Positions 52,289 through 60,846 of a stretch of DNA of 64,000 nt are shown one piece after another. The notes below the pieces were generated by a model that ran no database searches, had not been told where the DNA came from, and worked only from the letters and a program-made list of their open reading frames with translations. Source of the stretch: an uncultured Oscillospiraceae bacterium (lineage in GTDB: Bacteria > Bacillota > Clostridia > Oscillospirales > Acutalibacteraceae). Every line of letters starts with the position of its first letter. Position 1 is the stretch's first letter. A program made the translations under genes and the position numbers. The stretch lies in contig CATXDC010000006.1 in NCBI GenBank assembly GCA_958366985.1, forward strand, positions 106,155-170,154, given 5' to 3'.

Positions 52289-52762
52289 TCATTTGGATAT
52301 CTCAAGAATATCGAATGACAGGATGCCGGAGGGCGTTTCTGCTTCAACAGTTTCGCCGACCTTATGTCCTACAAGTGCTTTACCTACGGGAGATTCATCC
52401 GATATGCGTCCGTTGCCGGGATCAGCCTGTGAAAAACCAACTATCTGATAATCGAGAATTTCGCCGTCTTCAAGGTCTTTTATTTTAACTTTTGAACCAA
52501 CGTGAATTATATCGCTGCTAAGCTGATCCTCATCGAGAACCTTAACTCTTGAAAGCATATCCTCGATTTCGCTGATACGTGCTTCCAGCTTACCCTGTTC
52601 ACTTTTGGCTTCATCGTATTCACTGTTTTCTGAAAGGTCGCCGAAAGAAAGGGCAACCTTAATTTTATCGGCAACGTCCTTTCGGCCGACGGTTTTTAAT
52701 TGCTCCAGTTCCTCCTCAAGCTCTTTTTTGCCTGCATAGGTCAAAATAATTTCTTTTGCCAT
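52289..52762 (-). CDS. greA: Transcription elongation factor GreA
   Basis: A 157-residue protein of standard length. The N-terminal coiled coil carries the acidic tip motif GDLSENSEYDEAK (about 41-53), which enters the RNA polymerase secondary channel and stimulates transcript cleavage. The C-terminal FKBP-like domain ends with GKALVGHKVGETVEAETPSG. AAAGGTGG precedes the ATG. A strong promoter lies 127 nt upstream of the start, so greA heads the greA-lysS unit. Confidence 0.97.
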   Translation of the reverse strand: MAKEIILTYAGKKELEEELEQLKTVGRKDVADKIKVALSFGDLSENSEYDEAKSEQGKLEARISEIEDMLSRVKVLDEDQLSSDIIHVGSKVKIKDLEDGEILDYQIVGFSQADPGNGRISDESPVGKALVGHKVGETVEAETPSGILSFDILEISK

Positions 52763-52895
52763 TTTTATAAGCCACCTTTTCTCCGCTCTTTGATTTATTA
52801 TAAAATATAAAGACTGAACCGTGCGGAAGGAACAGTCCGTTTTTGCCGTTTAATCAGGTTTAAAAACACTGAAAAATCTATACGGATACCGAATT

Positions 52896-52925
52896 ATTAT
52901 AATAGAAAGAGCGGTGTTCTGTCAA
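52896..52925 (-). promoter_or_regulatory. Promoter of greA-lysS
   Basis: TTGACA (52920-52925) and TATAAT (52896-52901), both full consensus, with an 18-bp spacer. The -35 box overlaps the stop codon of the upstream hypothetical gene. The 127-nt leader contains an imperfect hairpin (52812-52837) followed by TTTATATTTTAT, a possible attenuator. Confidence 0.75.
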
Positions 52926-53674
52926 GTCCCGCAGGCTTTCTCAAAGGCGAAAAGCGTGTTTTCCAAAAAGTCTGCGTGTGAATATTCATAGAGAGCCGAG
53001 AGAAATTTTTCACAGTCAATCCCTTCCGGCACAAGAGGCAAATGCTGTTCATTAAAACTCAGCTTTGATAACCGTATAAGCTTTTCAGCTCCAAAGCAGA
53101 CATCGGCAGCAGTTATGGCTTTTATACTCTCCCCATGCCATGCTCCGCCCCTGTAAGTAACCAGCCACGTTCTGCCTAAATCTGCATTTTCATCGCACAG
53201 CAAAAGTGTAGCACCGCTTTTTTCCATAATCCTTTCGCATACGCTGTCGTAACGCTCAGGAGTATTGGTTATAACACGTATGAGAGGAGCTAAATTTACA
53301 AAATTCTCTATATCGTTTGTATAAATACCGTTTCTGTCATCAATTGTGACAGATTCACATTTTTCACTTTTCAGTATTTTGAGCGCAGTTTTAATAAATG
53401 CTCTTTGCCTTGATTTTTCTAATGGAAGGGGTGTAAACTTTTCCGGTATTCTTATATCTTCCGGAAAAATTAATCTGTTTTTCATTGCTCCCGCAGCATC
53501 TTCTATTAAATCCCAGTCTGCATGTTCAGGTGTAAAATTGCACCTGAGGAAAAAGAAAAACACTCCCGGCGCTACCGATACTTTTTCAGCGTTTACTTCC
53601 CTTTTTGAAAATCTCCAAAAGAGCTTCTTGAAAAGTCCTTTTGGCTCCTGATCAAATTTTACAACAGCGAACAT
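52922..53674 (-). CDS. Hypothetical protein
   Basis: A 250-residue protein I do not recognise. It has no signal peptide or membrane segment. It opens MFAVVKFDQEPKGLFKKLF, has hydrophobic-strand stretches (VAPGVFFFFLRCNF; LIRVITNTPERYDSVCERIM; GATLLLCDENADLG) and ends with a helix rich in Phe, Ala and Glu. The part around residues 130-175 looks like a Rossmann-type alternation, compatible with a nucleotide- or precursor-binding fold. GAGGTGA precedes the ATG. It stands alone between the ctpA-like operon's terminator and greA. Function not assignable. Confidence 0.75.
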   Translation of the reverse strand: MFAVVKFDQEPKGLFKKLFWRFSKREVNAEKVSVAPGVFFFFLRCNFTPEHADWDLIEDAAGAMKNRLIFPEDIRIPEKFTPLPLEKSRQRAFIKTALKILKSEKCESVTIDDRNGIYTNDIENFVNLAPLIRVITNTPERYDSVCERIMEKSGATLLLCDENADLGRTWLVTYRGGAWHGESIKAITAADVCFGAEKLIRLSKLSFNEQHLPLVPEGIDCEKFLSALYEYSHADFLENTLFAFEKACGT

Positions 53675-53729
53675 ATCTTCACCTCATTTCACTAATGAAT
53701 ATGCATCTGCACTACCAAAAAGACAAAAA

Positions 53730-53753
53730 CAGCGCAGAGGTTTCTCTGCGCTG
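53730..53753 (-). terminator. Terminator of the ftsE-ctpA operon
   Basis: A 10-bp perfect stem CAGCGCAGAG with a 4-nt loop, followed by TTTTTGTCTTTTT on the leftward strand. Confidence 0.85.
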
Positions 53754-53778
53754 CTGCATTTAAACTATTATAAATTAT

Positions 53779-55014
53779 TTACTGCTGAGTATTGGTTCCG
53801 GAAGATGTACTGCTGGAACTTAAAAGCTTAACAGCTTCCTGAAGCTGAGTATCTTCCTGAGAAGTGAGCATTTCAAATTTGGCTTTTTTATCAGCTGAAA
53901 GCTCTACCTGATAATCCGGAACAACACCCTTACCATTATAGGATTCACTCTTATAAGGAATAATTTCGCCTATTGTAAGGAGCACTGCACTGCCATCCTT
54001 AAGCTGGAAGAGTTCAGTTGCCGTACCTACACCTTTTGTGGTTTCACCAAGTATCTGTGCCTTTCCGAAATCTCTCAGGTCACAGGCAAAAAGCTCGGCA
54101 GGTCCGGCGGTATTGCTGTCTGTCAGCACAATCATAGGCATTGTGATAGTCTGAGCATCAGACGTGTATGTTACAATTTCTTCTCCGTTTTTATCAATTA
54201 CTTTAGCAACGGAGCCCTGACCTTCAGCGGCAGTGGGAACAATAAGATCGAGCGCTTTAACAGCATATTCAAGATTCCCCTCATAGTTGCCTCTGACGTC
54301 TATAATAATGCTCTTATAAGTAGTTGAACCGGTTACCTTCTCCAAAGCAGAAGCGAGCTGAGTGGGAGTATTGCTGTAAAACTCAGTTATTCTGATATAT
54401 GCGACTTCGCCCATATCTTCAAAAAATACGGATTGTCCGTTATTTCCCTTTACTATACTTACTTCACTGGTTTTACCGTCACGAAGATAAGTAAGTTTTA
54501 CAGAACTGAGCTTTTTACCTGTAAGCTGTTCTACTAAAGTATTATAATTAGAAGCAGTAGCTGCAACACCTTCAACCGCCGTTATTCTGTCGCCTTCACG
54601 CAAACCACTGGTATAAGCAGGAGAATTGTCAAAAACCTTAGCTACATAAATATAACCGGTTTCAGGATCAAGACATACTCTTGCACCAATACCATATGTT
54701 TTTCCCTGAAGCTTGCTGTAATAGGAGACATATTCCTCAGCCGTCATGTAAAAACTATTCGGATCACCCAGACCGCTTACATATCCGGCAGATGTTTTGC
54801 TGCTTAAGGCATCATTATCGATTGTACCAAAATATTCTTTTCTTACAAGCTCGTCCAGTTCAGTGAGTCCCGAATACATCTGTGCTCTTCCGGGCAAATC
54901 TACAATAAGTTTATTGTAGATGGAAATTGATACAGACATGGTAACAGCTATGGTAGCTGCTATGGAGATGAAAACAACGGCGAGCAATACGCCTACTGAA
55001 ACTTTTTTATTCAT
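53779..55014 (-). CDS. S41 (CtpA-like) peptidase homologue lacking the Ser/Lys dyad
   Basis: A 411-residue CtpA-family protein: one N-terminal membrane segment (about 8-32), a PDZ domain (about 95-185) and an S41 domain. The fold motifs are present (IIDVRGNYEGNL, LTDSNTAGPAELFA, ILGETTKGVG). In active members the catalytic Ser lies three residues before the Glu of xxxE, here G304 before E307; the catalytic Lys lies 25 residues after it, here V329 (a Lys is two residues earlier, K327); and the helper Gln 29 after is T333. So it is probably inactive or works differently. It is the last gene of ftsE-ftsX-M23-ctpA, 44 bp after the M23 gene. It may serve as a PDZ adaptor for the M23 peptidase. Confidence 0.88.
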   Translation of the reverse strand: MNKKVSVGVLLAVVFISIAATIAVTMSVSISIYNKLIVDLPGRAQMYSGLTELDELVRKEYFGTIDNDALSSKTSAGYVSGLGDPNSFYMTAEEYVSYYSKLQGKTYGIGARVCLDPETGYIYVAKVFDNSPAYTSGLREGDRITAVEGVAATASNYNTLVEQLTGKKLSSVKLTYLRDGKTSEVSIVKGNNGQSVFFEDMGEVAYIRITEFYSNTPTQLASALEKVTGSTTYKSIIIDVRGNYEGNLEYAVKALDLIVPTAAEGQGSVAKVIDKNGEEIVTYTSDAQTITMPMIVLTDSNTAGPAELFACDLRDFGKAQILGETTKGVGTATELFQLKDGSAVLLTIGEIIPYKSESYNGKGVVPDYQVELSADKKAKFEMLTSQEDTQLQEAVKLLSSSSTSSGTNTQQ

Positions 55015-55058
55015 AGCGCTCTCCTATCTTACATTCTTTAGATTATAACAGCTTTCTA

Positions 55059-56321
55059 TTACGGATAATACGGCATTGAAGGAAGATAGGGTTCCGGATT
55101 TACATATTGTCCGTTTTTAATCAAAACGAAATGGCAATGAGGTCCGAAAGAATATCCGGTACTTCCCATATAAGCTATCAGCTGACCTCTTTCAACATGC
55201 TGACCAACTGACACTACAAGTGAAGAGTTATGTGCATAACCGGTTTTTACTCCTCCGCCATGGTCAATAAGAACATAGTTGCCTAAATCGCCCTGATAGC
55301 TTGCAATAGTAACTGTTCCGCTTTCAGCAGCATAAATGGGTTTGCCCATAGCTCCGGAACAGGTTATGTCAAGACCTCTGTGTGAACCGCCCCAAGGATA
55401 TGCTCCGAATTTAGCGGAAACATATCGGCTTGACTCCTGTACGGGACAGTACAGACTGCTTCCTACAGAAGATTCGCTTCCGTCACCGGCACTGGAACCG
55501 CCCTGTGAAAGCTCAAGGATTTTATCTTCTATTGCAGCTTTTTTAGCTTCGGCTTCTCTTATAGCCTGCTGGTAAGCTGCACTGTTCTTATCAAGAGTTG
55601 ACAGATATGAATTTGCTTCATCATACTTTGCCTGAATCGCTGACTGTTCGGAATTAAGTTCAGTCTGAGTTTCAAGAAGCTCTGCCTGCTGTTTTGTCAG
55701 CTCCTGCTTCTTGACATTTAATTCTTCCTGCTTTGCTGCAAGCTCTTTCTTCTCCTGCTCGAGTCTCTCGAGTTCTTCAACCATTTGACTTACGAGCTCA
55801 TCATCGTGCTTGGCGATTCTCGAAAGGAGTTCACTTCTTATAAGAAAAGTAGAAAAATCAGAAGCTCCCAAAAGCATAGACAGCGCAGAAACATCTCCGG
55901 ACATATACATTGCACGCAGACGCTTGCTAAGCTGCTCATATATTTCATCGATTTTTTTATTGGCAGCGTCTATATCAGCCTCAGTCTGAGCTATCTGATT
56001 ATTAACATCTTCAATCTGTGCATTAAGGTCACTGATTCCGGAATTAATCTCATTAACACGCGAATTGAGCAATGAAACTTTATCATTCATTGCTGAAAGC
56101 TGAGTGTTAATTGCACTTACATACTGGGACTGCTTTGTAATATCTCCCTTTATGGAATTGAGCAGTGCCTCATTATCTTTGATAATCTGATCAAGTCTGT
56201 CTGCCTCTTCTTCCAAATCGGTCACGGTTTCGGCACCGACTGTAAGAAACATATTGCTTGCGGACAGCAAAGCTACTATTAGCGAAACAGACACGAAAAG
56301 CTTTAAAAACTTAGATTTCAT
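55059..56321 (-). CDS. M23 (EnvC/PcsB-type) cell-wall peptidase
   Basis: A 420-residue secreted murein hydrolase. The signal peptide is about residues 1-30 (ends VGAE). A long coiled coil runs from about 35 to 275, then a Ser/Gly linker, then a LytM domain with zinc ligands H314-x3-D318 and H395-x-H397, and H365 in GYAHNSS. All catalytic residues are present. Coiled-coil M23 proteins next to ftsEX (EnvC, PcsB-like) are activated by FtsEX at the septum, so that is the likely partner. The ATG at 56321 overlaps the end of ftsX by 11 bases, with AAAGGTG inside ftsX, which suggests translational coupling. Confidence 0.92.
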   Translation of the reverse strand: MKSKFLKLFVSVSLIVALLSASNMFLTVGAETVTDLEEEADRLDQIIKDNEALLNSIKGDITKQSQYVSAINTQLSAMNDKVSLLNSRVNEINSGISDLNAQIEDVNNQIAQTEADIDAANKKIDEIYEQLSKRLRAMYMSGDVSALSMLLGASDFSTFLIRSELLSRIAKHDDELVSQMVEELERLEQEKKELAAKQEELNVKKQELTKQQAELLETQTELNSEQSAIQAKYDEANSYLSTLDKNSAAYQQAIREAEAKKAAIEDKILELSQGGSSAGDGSESSVGSSLYCPVQESSRYVSAKFGAYPWGGSHRGLDITCSGAMGKPIYAAESGTVTIASYQGDLGNYVLIDHGGGVKTGYAHNSSLVVSVGQHVERGQLIAYMGSTGYSFGPHCHFVLIKNGQYVNPEPYLPSMPYYP

Positions 56322-57228
56322 CACTTTCACCTTTCTGCTCCGTAAGGTACCTTCTCATAGAAACAACACTGCCGAAAATTCCTGTAATAACACCTATGGC
56401 AATAAAGCACAGAAGCATCTGCCACCAGTATCCGGCAAAGCTTAAAGGCGACATGCCAAGAACAGATATAAACTGTGAAAAAGCACTTGCCACTATTGAA
56501 TAAATTATTGCAACAAGTATCAAAGACACTACGGCTGCAATAACACCGAGAACCATGCCCTCTATCATAAACGGCCAACGAATAAAGCTGTTAGTAGCTC
56601 CTACGGCTTTCATTATGCTTATTTCAAGGCGACGGTTATACATGGTTATGCGGACAGTGTTGGAAATAATAAACAGAGATACAAGGAATAAAAGAATTAT
56701 CATTCCTATACTTACAACGCTTACCGACTCACTGAGCTGTGAGAGCTGAGAAGCAAGCTGACTGTTTTCACGTACTTCAAGAACATTTTCAACAGCCTTT
56801 ACTTTAGTTACAGTGTCATCAAAAAGCTCGAGCTTCTCAACTGTAATCTCATAAGCATTGGGAAGGGGATTTTCAAGTCCCGCAAGAATTGAAACATCGT
56901 CGCCCATTGAATCAACCTGCTCTTGCCAAGACTGTTCTCTGGGAACAAATGTTACACTGCTTACATTTTCAATTTTACCGAGATTTTCACCGACCTGCTT
57001 TGTTGATGCTTCATCGAGATTTTCATCAACAAAAACCATAATTACATTCTGGTCTCCAATTCGGTCTAGCGTTGCGCTGACATTGAAAAACAGCATTGCA
57101 GCACAGCCTATTATCGTAAGACAAGAGGTAAGCACCGCTACCGACGCAAGGGACATCATACGGTTAGCCCAAACGTTGTGAAGACCTTCCTTTGTAAGAT
57201 AACTGAGGGATTTTCCGTTACTTTGCAT
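56311..57228 (-). CDS. ftsX: Cell-division protein FtsX
   Basis: A 305-residue ABC-type permease with the FtsX layout: a membrane segment at about 25-48, an extracellular loop of about 120 residues, and three C-terminal segments (about 165-190, 220-245, 265-290). It works with FtsE to activate a peptidoglycan hydrolase, here most likely the next-gene M23 protein. The ATG at 57228 overlaps the end of ftsE by 11 bases and has GGAGGTGAT just upstream. It shares the same overlap pattern with the M23 gene, so all three are translated together. Confidence 0.95.
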   Translation of the reverse strand: MQSNGKSLSYLTKEGLHNVWANRMMSLASVAVLTSCLTIIGCAAMLFFNVSATLDRIGDQNVIMVFVDENLDEASTKQVGENLGKIENVSSVTFVPREQSWQEQVDSMGDDVSILAGLENPLPNAYEITVEKLELFDDTVTKVKAVENVLEVRENSQLASQLSQLSESVSVVSIGMIILLFLVSLFIISNTVRITMYNRRLEISIMKAVGATNSFIRWPFMIEGMVLGVIAAVVSLILVAIIYSIVASAFSQFISVLGMSPLSFAGYWWQMLLCFIAIGVITGIFGSVVSMRRYLTEQKGESDEI

Positions 57229-58663
57229 CGGAATCACCTCCGTTAGCTTCTTTATCTTCGTGTCCGTTCAAATAGAAAGAATAGCCCTCCAACAAGGACT
57301 CTCTCATACTCTTTCCCAAAGCATCACGGACAGCTTCTTTTCTTTTATCGGAAACATTTTCTTTGGCTTCGTCAGTAGATTCCTTCTTTTTCTCCACTTC
57401 GGCATCTGCTGACAAAGCATCATTTTCATCTGCGTTATCTGAAACAGGCTCTTCCTGTGCTTCATCAGTTGAAGAGCTGTTTTCTGCCTGGGCTTTATCT
57501 GTGCTTTCATCGTTTTCAGTTAAAACTTTGTCCTCTTCTTCTGTTTTAACCTCGGCTTCAGCACTGCCGGCAGCTTTATTTTCTTCATTTTTATCAGATG
57601 TGTCAATTTCCGTTTTTAAAGTATCGTCATTAGGAACAGAAGAAACGGCTTCTTCCTTTTCCTTCTTGGAATCATCAGATACAGATGTATCTTTTTCCTC
57701 TTTTTTGCCTTTTCCTATTTTTACTGCAAGTTTGTTCCAGCTGAATTTAATTCCTTTTTTAATATCGGGAACTTTTTCAGCTGAAATGTTATCAGTTTCT
57801 TCCGATGTTTCCTCATCGGATTTTTCATCTTTTACATAACCCTTTTCAGTTAAATAGGAACTTATAAACTTCGAGGTTTCATCGGCACCTGCAATATCGT
57901 AATATCCGGTCATACCGCCGCTCTTAAGCTTCTTCTCAGCTTTAAGATTGAGTTCATGAAGATGCTGCGCACTTTCACTTGAAAAACCGAAATCATCTCC
58001 GCCGGCGCCGTCATAGGTAATGCTTCCGTTTTCAATTACAACTGTTCTGTGATTGAACTGACGCACAAGATCGTGCTCATGAGTAACCATTACCACAGTT
58101 GTTCCGGAAGCGTTGATATGATTTAAAAGTTCAACAATTTCATAGGACATCTCCGGGTCAACGTTACCCGTAGGTTCGTCCGCAATTATCATCGCCGCAT
58201 TGTTTACAAGTGCACGGGCAAGGGCAACTCTCTGCTGCTCGCCTCCCGAAAGCTCCGCCGGGAGATTCCTTGCCTTTGAAGCCAAGCCTACAAGGCTTAA
58301 AACATACGGCACTCTTTTTCTTATCTCTCTCTCATTTGCGCCAATGACTCGCATTGCAAAAGCCACATTATCGAATACGGTCATTGTCTGAATAAGGCGG
58401 AAGTCCTGGAAAACCACACCCATTGTACGACGGAAATATGGTATTTCCTTTTTAGGGATAGTTACAAGGTCATAGCCGTTTACGGATATGTTACCCGAAG
58501 TCGGCACTTCCTCACGCAAAATCAATTTTAAAAACGTACTCTTACCTGCTCCTGAGGCACCTACTACAAAAACGAATTCTCCCTGCTTGATGCTCAGGGT
58601 TACATCCTTTAATGCCTTGGTGCCGTTCTCATAAGTTTTCGATACATTTTTGAGTTCAATCAT
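57218..58663 (-). CDS. ftsE: Cell-division ATPase FtsE with long acidic tail
   Basis: A 481-residue protein. Residues 1-220 are a complete ABC ATPase: Walker A GASGAGKST (35-43), signature LSGGEQQ (139-145), Walker B IIADEPT (159-165), switch His in THEHD. Usual FtsE ends near 230. Here about 250 more residues follow: a short linker, then a basic patch KGIKFSWNKLAVKIGKGKK (about 303-321), then an acidic Glu/Asp/Ser/Lys-rich, probably disordered stretch ending at a short ordered segment SMRESLLEGYSFYLNGH. The tail is cytoplasmic. AAAGGTG precedes the ATG. First gene of the operon. Confidence 0.95.
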   Translation of the reverse strand: MIELKNVSKTYENGTKALKDVTLSIKQGEFVFVVGASGAGKSTFLKLILREEVPTSGNISVNGYDLVTIPKKEIPYFRRTMGVVFQDFRLIQTMTVFDNVAFAMRVIGANEREIRKRVPYVLSLVGLASKARNLPAELSGGEQQRVALARALVNNAAMIIADEPTGNVDPEMSYEIVELLNHINASGTTVVMVTHEHDLVRQFNHRTVVIENGSITYDGAGGDDFGFSSESAQHLHELNLKAEKKLKSGGMTGYYDIAGADETSKFISSYLTEKGYVKDEKSDEETSEETDNISAEKVPDIKKGIKFSWNKLAVKIGKGKKEEKDTSVSDDSKKEKEEAVSSVPNDDTLKTEIDTSDKNEENKAAGSAEAEVKTEEEDKVLTENDESTDKAQAENSSSTDEAQEEPVSDNADENDALSADAEVEKKKESTDEAKENVSDKRKEAVRDALGKSMRESLLEGYSFYLNGHEDKEANGGDSDAK

Positions 58664-58697
58664 CGGCACACCTTTTTTCTTTTAAAAAACAGGCACC

Positions 58698-59783
58698 TTA
58701 ATATTTAACAGGATTGGAATCAAGATATTTCTTAACCATAAGAGCTACTTTGAACACAATCGCATCGTCAAATTCTCTCAGGTCAAGACCGGTAAGCTTC
58801 TTAATCTTTTCGAGTCTGTATACCAAGGTGTTGCGGTGGACAAAGAGCTTACGTGACGTTTCTGAAACGTTAAGATTGTTCTCAAAGAATCTCTGAATTG
58901 TAAAGAGCGTTTCCTGATCGAGATTTTCAATAGAACCTCTCTTGAAAACCTCACGAAGGAACATATCGCAAAGTGTTGTGGGAAGCTGATATATAAGACG
59001 TGCAATACCAAGATTTTCATAGCTTACAATTGGCTTCTCAGTATCAAATACTTTGCCTACCTCTAAAGCAACCTGTGCCTCTTTGAAGGAACGAGCAAGA
59101 TCCTTTATGCCTGTAACGGTTGTACCGATACCAACAAGAGCATGGGTGTAGAACTCTGTGCTCAGAGAATCGGCAATTGAACGTGCAAGCTTCTCAAGAT
59201 CTTTGGGTTCGATATTTGTACGAACTTCCTTGACAAGAGCAATATCGGTTTCGTTGATGTTGATAACGAAATCCTTTGTCTTATCCGGGAACAGGTTCTG
59301 AATAACATCATAAATGGATATGTCGTTGTGCTCGGGAATTCTGATAAGAAGAACAACTCTTGTAGAATCGTTGTTGAAACGCAGTTCTCTTGCTTTCAAA
59401 TAAATATCGCCGGGCAAAATGTTGTCCAGAATTACATTTTTGATAAAATTGCTTCTGTCATACTTTTCATCGTAGAACTGCTTAATGCTGTTGAGAGCTA
59501 CTGCGATTACATCTGTGTAATGGATAGCAAGTTCGTCGGTTCCCTCAACAAAAACAGCATATTCCGGATGCATATGAGAACCAAAGGTACGATAAGTAAA
59601 ATTGTCAATAACCTCAGGCTCACCGCTAACAAATACATCGGCAACCGCACCGGACTGCACCTCACCTATTCGGCCCAGCTCACTGCAAGAAATGATTGTT
59701 CCAGTTTCGTCAACTACTCCGATAGTTCTGTTAATTGCATCGCGCATCTGATGGATAACGCCTTGAAAAAGTCTGTTTGACAT
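58698..59783 (-). CDS. CdaR/PucR-type transcriptional regulator
   Basis: A 361-residue regulator. An N-terminal diacid-recognition-type sensor (about 1-130; begins LFQGVIHQMRDAINRTIGVVDETG) precedes a GGDEF-like linker, and the C-terminal PucR helix-turn-helix is clear near 300-352 (LNVSETSRKLFVHRNTLVYRLEKIKKLTG). Relatives sense sugar acids or purine products. It lies 34 bp before ftsE on the same strand, so it could be co-transcribed with ftsEX, or only be a neighbour. A promoter is at 59852-59880. Confidence 0.87.
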   Translation of the reverse strand: MSNRLFQGVIHQMRDAINRTIGVVDETGTIISCSELGRIGEVQSGAVADVFVSGEPEVIDNFTYRTFGSHMHPEYAVFVEGTDELAIHYTDVIAVALNSIKQFYDEKYDRSNFIKNVILDNILPGDIYLKARELRFNNDSTRVVLLIRIPEHNDISIYDVIQNLFPDKTKDFVININETDIALVKEVRTNIEPKDLEKLARSIADSLSTEFYTHALVGIGTTVTGIKDLARSFKEAQVALEVGKVFDTEKPIVSYENLGIARLIYQLPTTLCDMFLREVFKRGSIENLDQETLFTIQRFFENNLNVSETSRKLFVHRNTLVYRLEKIKKLTGLDLREFDDAIVFKVALMVKKYLDSNPVKY

Positions 59784-59851
59784 AAGTTAATGTACCCCCA
59801 ATTTTTAAATTCTGAGTTTTTTTATACATAATGCCCACTGATACGCTATAT

Positions 59852-59880
59852 ATTTTACACAATCCTACAGAAATTTGCAA
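59852..59880 (-). promoter_or_regulatory. Promoter of the CdaR-like gene
   Basis: On the leftward strand TTGCAA (59875-59880) and TAAAAT (59852-59857) with a 17-bp spacer, about 60 nt from the start of the gene. Because the downstream genes follow closely, it may also drive ftsEX. Confidence 0.6.
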
Positions 59881-59958
59881 TATTTAATTTAATAAAAGTT
59901 GAAATTCTTTTTAAATTTAACTTATTGACTGTTTTTTTTATTGATTTCTAACAACAAA

Positions 59959-59980
59959 AAACCGCCTTTATAGGCGGTTT
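59959..59980 (-). terminator. Terminator of the DUF4830-rsuA unit
   Basis: AAACCGCC and its complement form an 8-bp stem with a 6-nt loop, followed by six T in the leftward direction. Confidence 0.8.
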
Positions 59981-59998
59981 AGTATTTGTATATTTTTA

Positions 59999-60085
59999 CT
60001 ACAAGCATATGTTTTTAATGGTTTTATCCTTTAAAGCAGCTATTTCGTCAGGATTTTTCGTTATTTTGTCAAAGAAACATCGCAA
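59999..60085 (-). other. Possible small protein or gene remnant (28 codons)
   Basis: Between the rsuA stop and its terminator there is an open stretch of 28 codons from a TTG at 60085 (frame open to 60091). It reads RCFFDKITKNPDE, then IAALKDKTIKNICL, then stop. It looks coding but has no ribosome site. Another frame has an ATG at 60120 that overlaps the rsuA stop and ends after 19 codons at 60061, so a frameshifted small gene is possible. I recognise neither. Low confidence. Confidence 0.3.
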
Positions 60086-60116
60086 AAATTTTTATGCACA
60101 ATAGGCAATAATTTCA

Positions 60117-60833
60117 TCATTTTTCCGTTATAGCTCTAAGCTCATCGGCAGTCAGTTCACGGCACTCTCCGGCTTTAAGAGAGGAATCAAGATACACTCC
60201 GCCCATAGCGCTGCGATGAAGAGCTATGACCTTATTGCCGCAGGAGGCAAACATACGCTTTATCTGATGATATTTTCCCTCTCTTAATATGACTTTGAAT
60301 CGCAGTCGTTCGCCATCATCAATACATACTGTTTCAGCCGGAAGACATTTATAACCGTCGCCTAAAACCAAACCATCTTTAAACTTTTCTTCCGCACCGT
60401 TTTCTAAAGGCTCTACCAGAGTCACCACATACTCTTTGGACACATGATTTTTCGGCGACAGCATCCTGTGAGCAAAATCTCCGTCATCAGTTATAAGTAC
60501 AAATCCCGTTGTATCTTTATCAAGTCTTCCCGCAGGAAAAAGCCCACGGCGCATAAGTTCCTCAGGTAATATATCTATAACTGTCACATCGCCGTCATCG
60601 GTTGACGAAACAACACCAGCCGGCTTATTCATCATTATGTAGATATTTTTCTTAAAACAGAGTTCTTTTCCCGAAACGGATATTTTGTCCTGTTCGGGGA
60701 ATATTTTCGCCGAAGGATCTTTTATAATCTTTCCGTCAACTGATACTTCTCCGCCTCTTATTAATTTCCCGGCCTCTTTTCTTCCGCACTGAAGAATTGC
60801 TGCCGTAATTTTATCAAGCCTTTCGCTTTTCAC
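60117..60833 (-). CDS. rsuA: 16S rRNA pseudouridine synthase (RsuA family)
   Basis: A 238-residue protein with an N-terminal S4 RNA-binding domain (about 4-55, GEVSVDGKIIKDPS) and a pseudouridine synthase domain. The catalytic Asp is in GRLDKDTTGFVLI (near 103), and KYHQIKRMF is the later family motif. RsuA makes pseudouridine 516 in 16S rRNA in E. coli; RluB/E/F paralogues look alike, so the target is not certain. The start is GTG, with AGGAG upstream. It lies 13 bp after the DUF4830 gene. Confidence 0.9.
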   Translation of the reverse strand: MKSERLDKITAAILQCGRKEAGKLIRGGEVSVDGKIIKDPSAKIFPEQDKISVSGKELCFKKNIYIMMNKPAGVVSSTDDGDVTVIDILPEELMRRGLFPAGRLDKDTTGFVLITDDGDFAHRMLSPKNHVSKEYVVTLVEPLENGAEEKFKDGLVLGDGYKCLPAETVCIDDGERLRFKVILREGKYHQIKRMFASCGNKVIALHRSAMGGVYLDSSLKAGECRELTADELRAITEK

Positions 60834-60846
60834 TTTTCCTGCTCCT

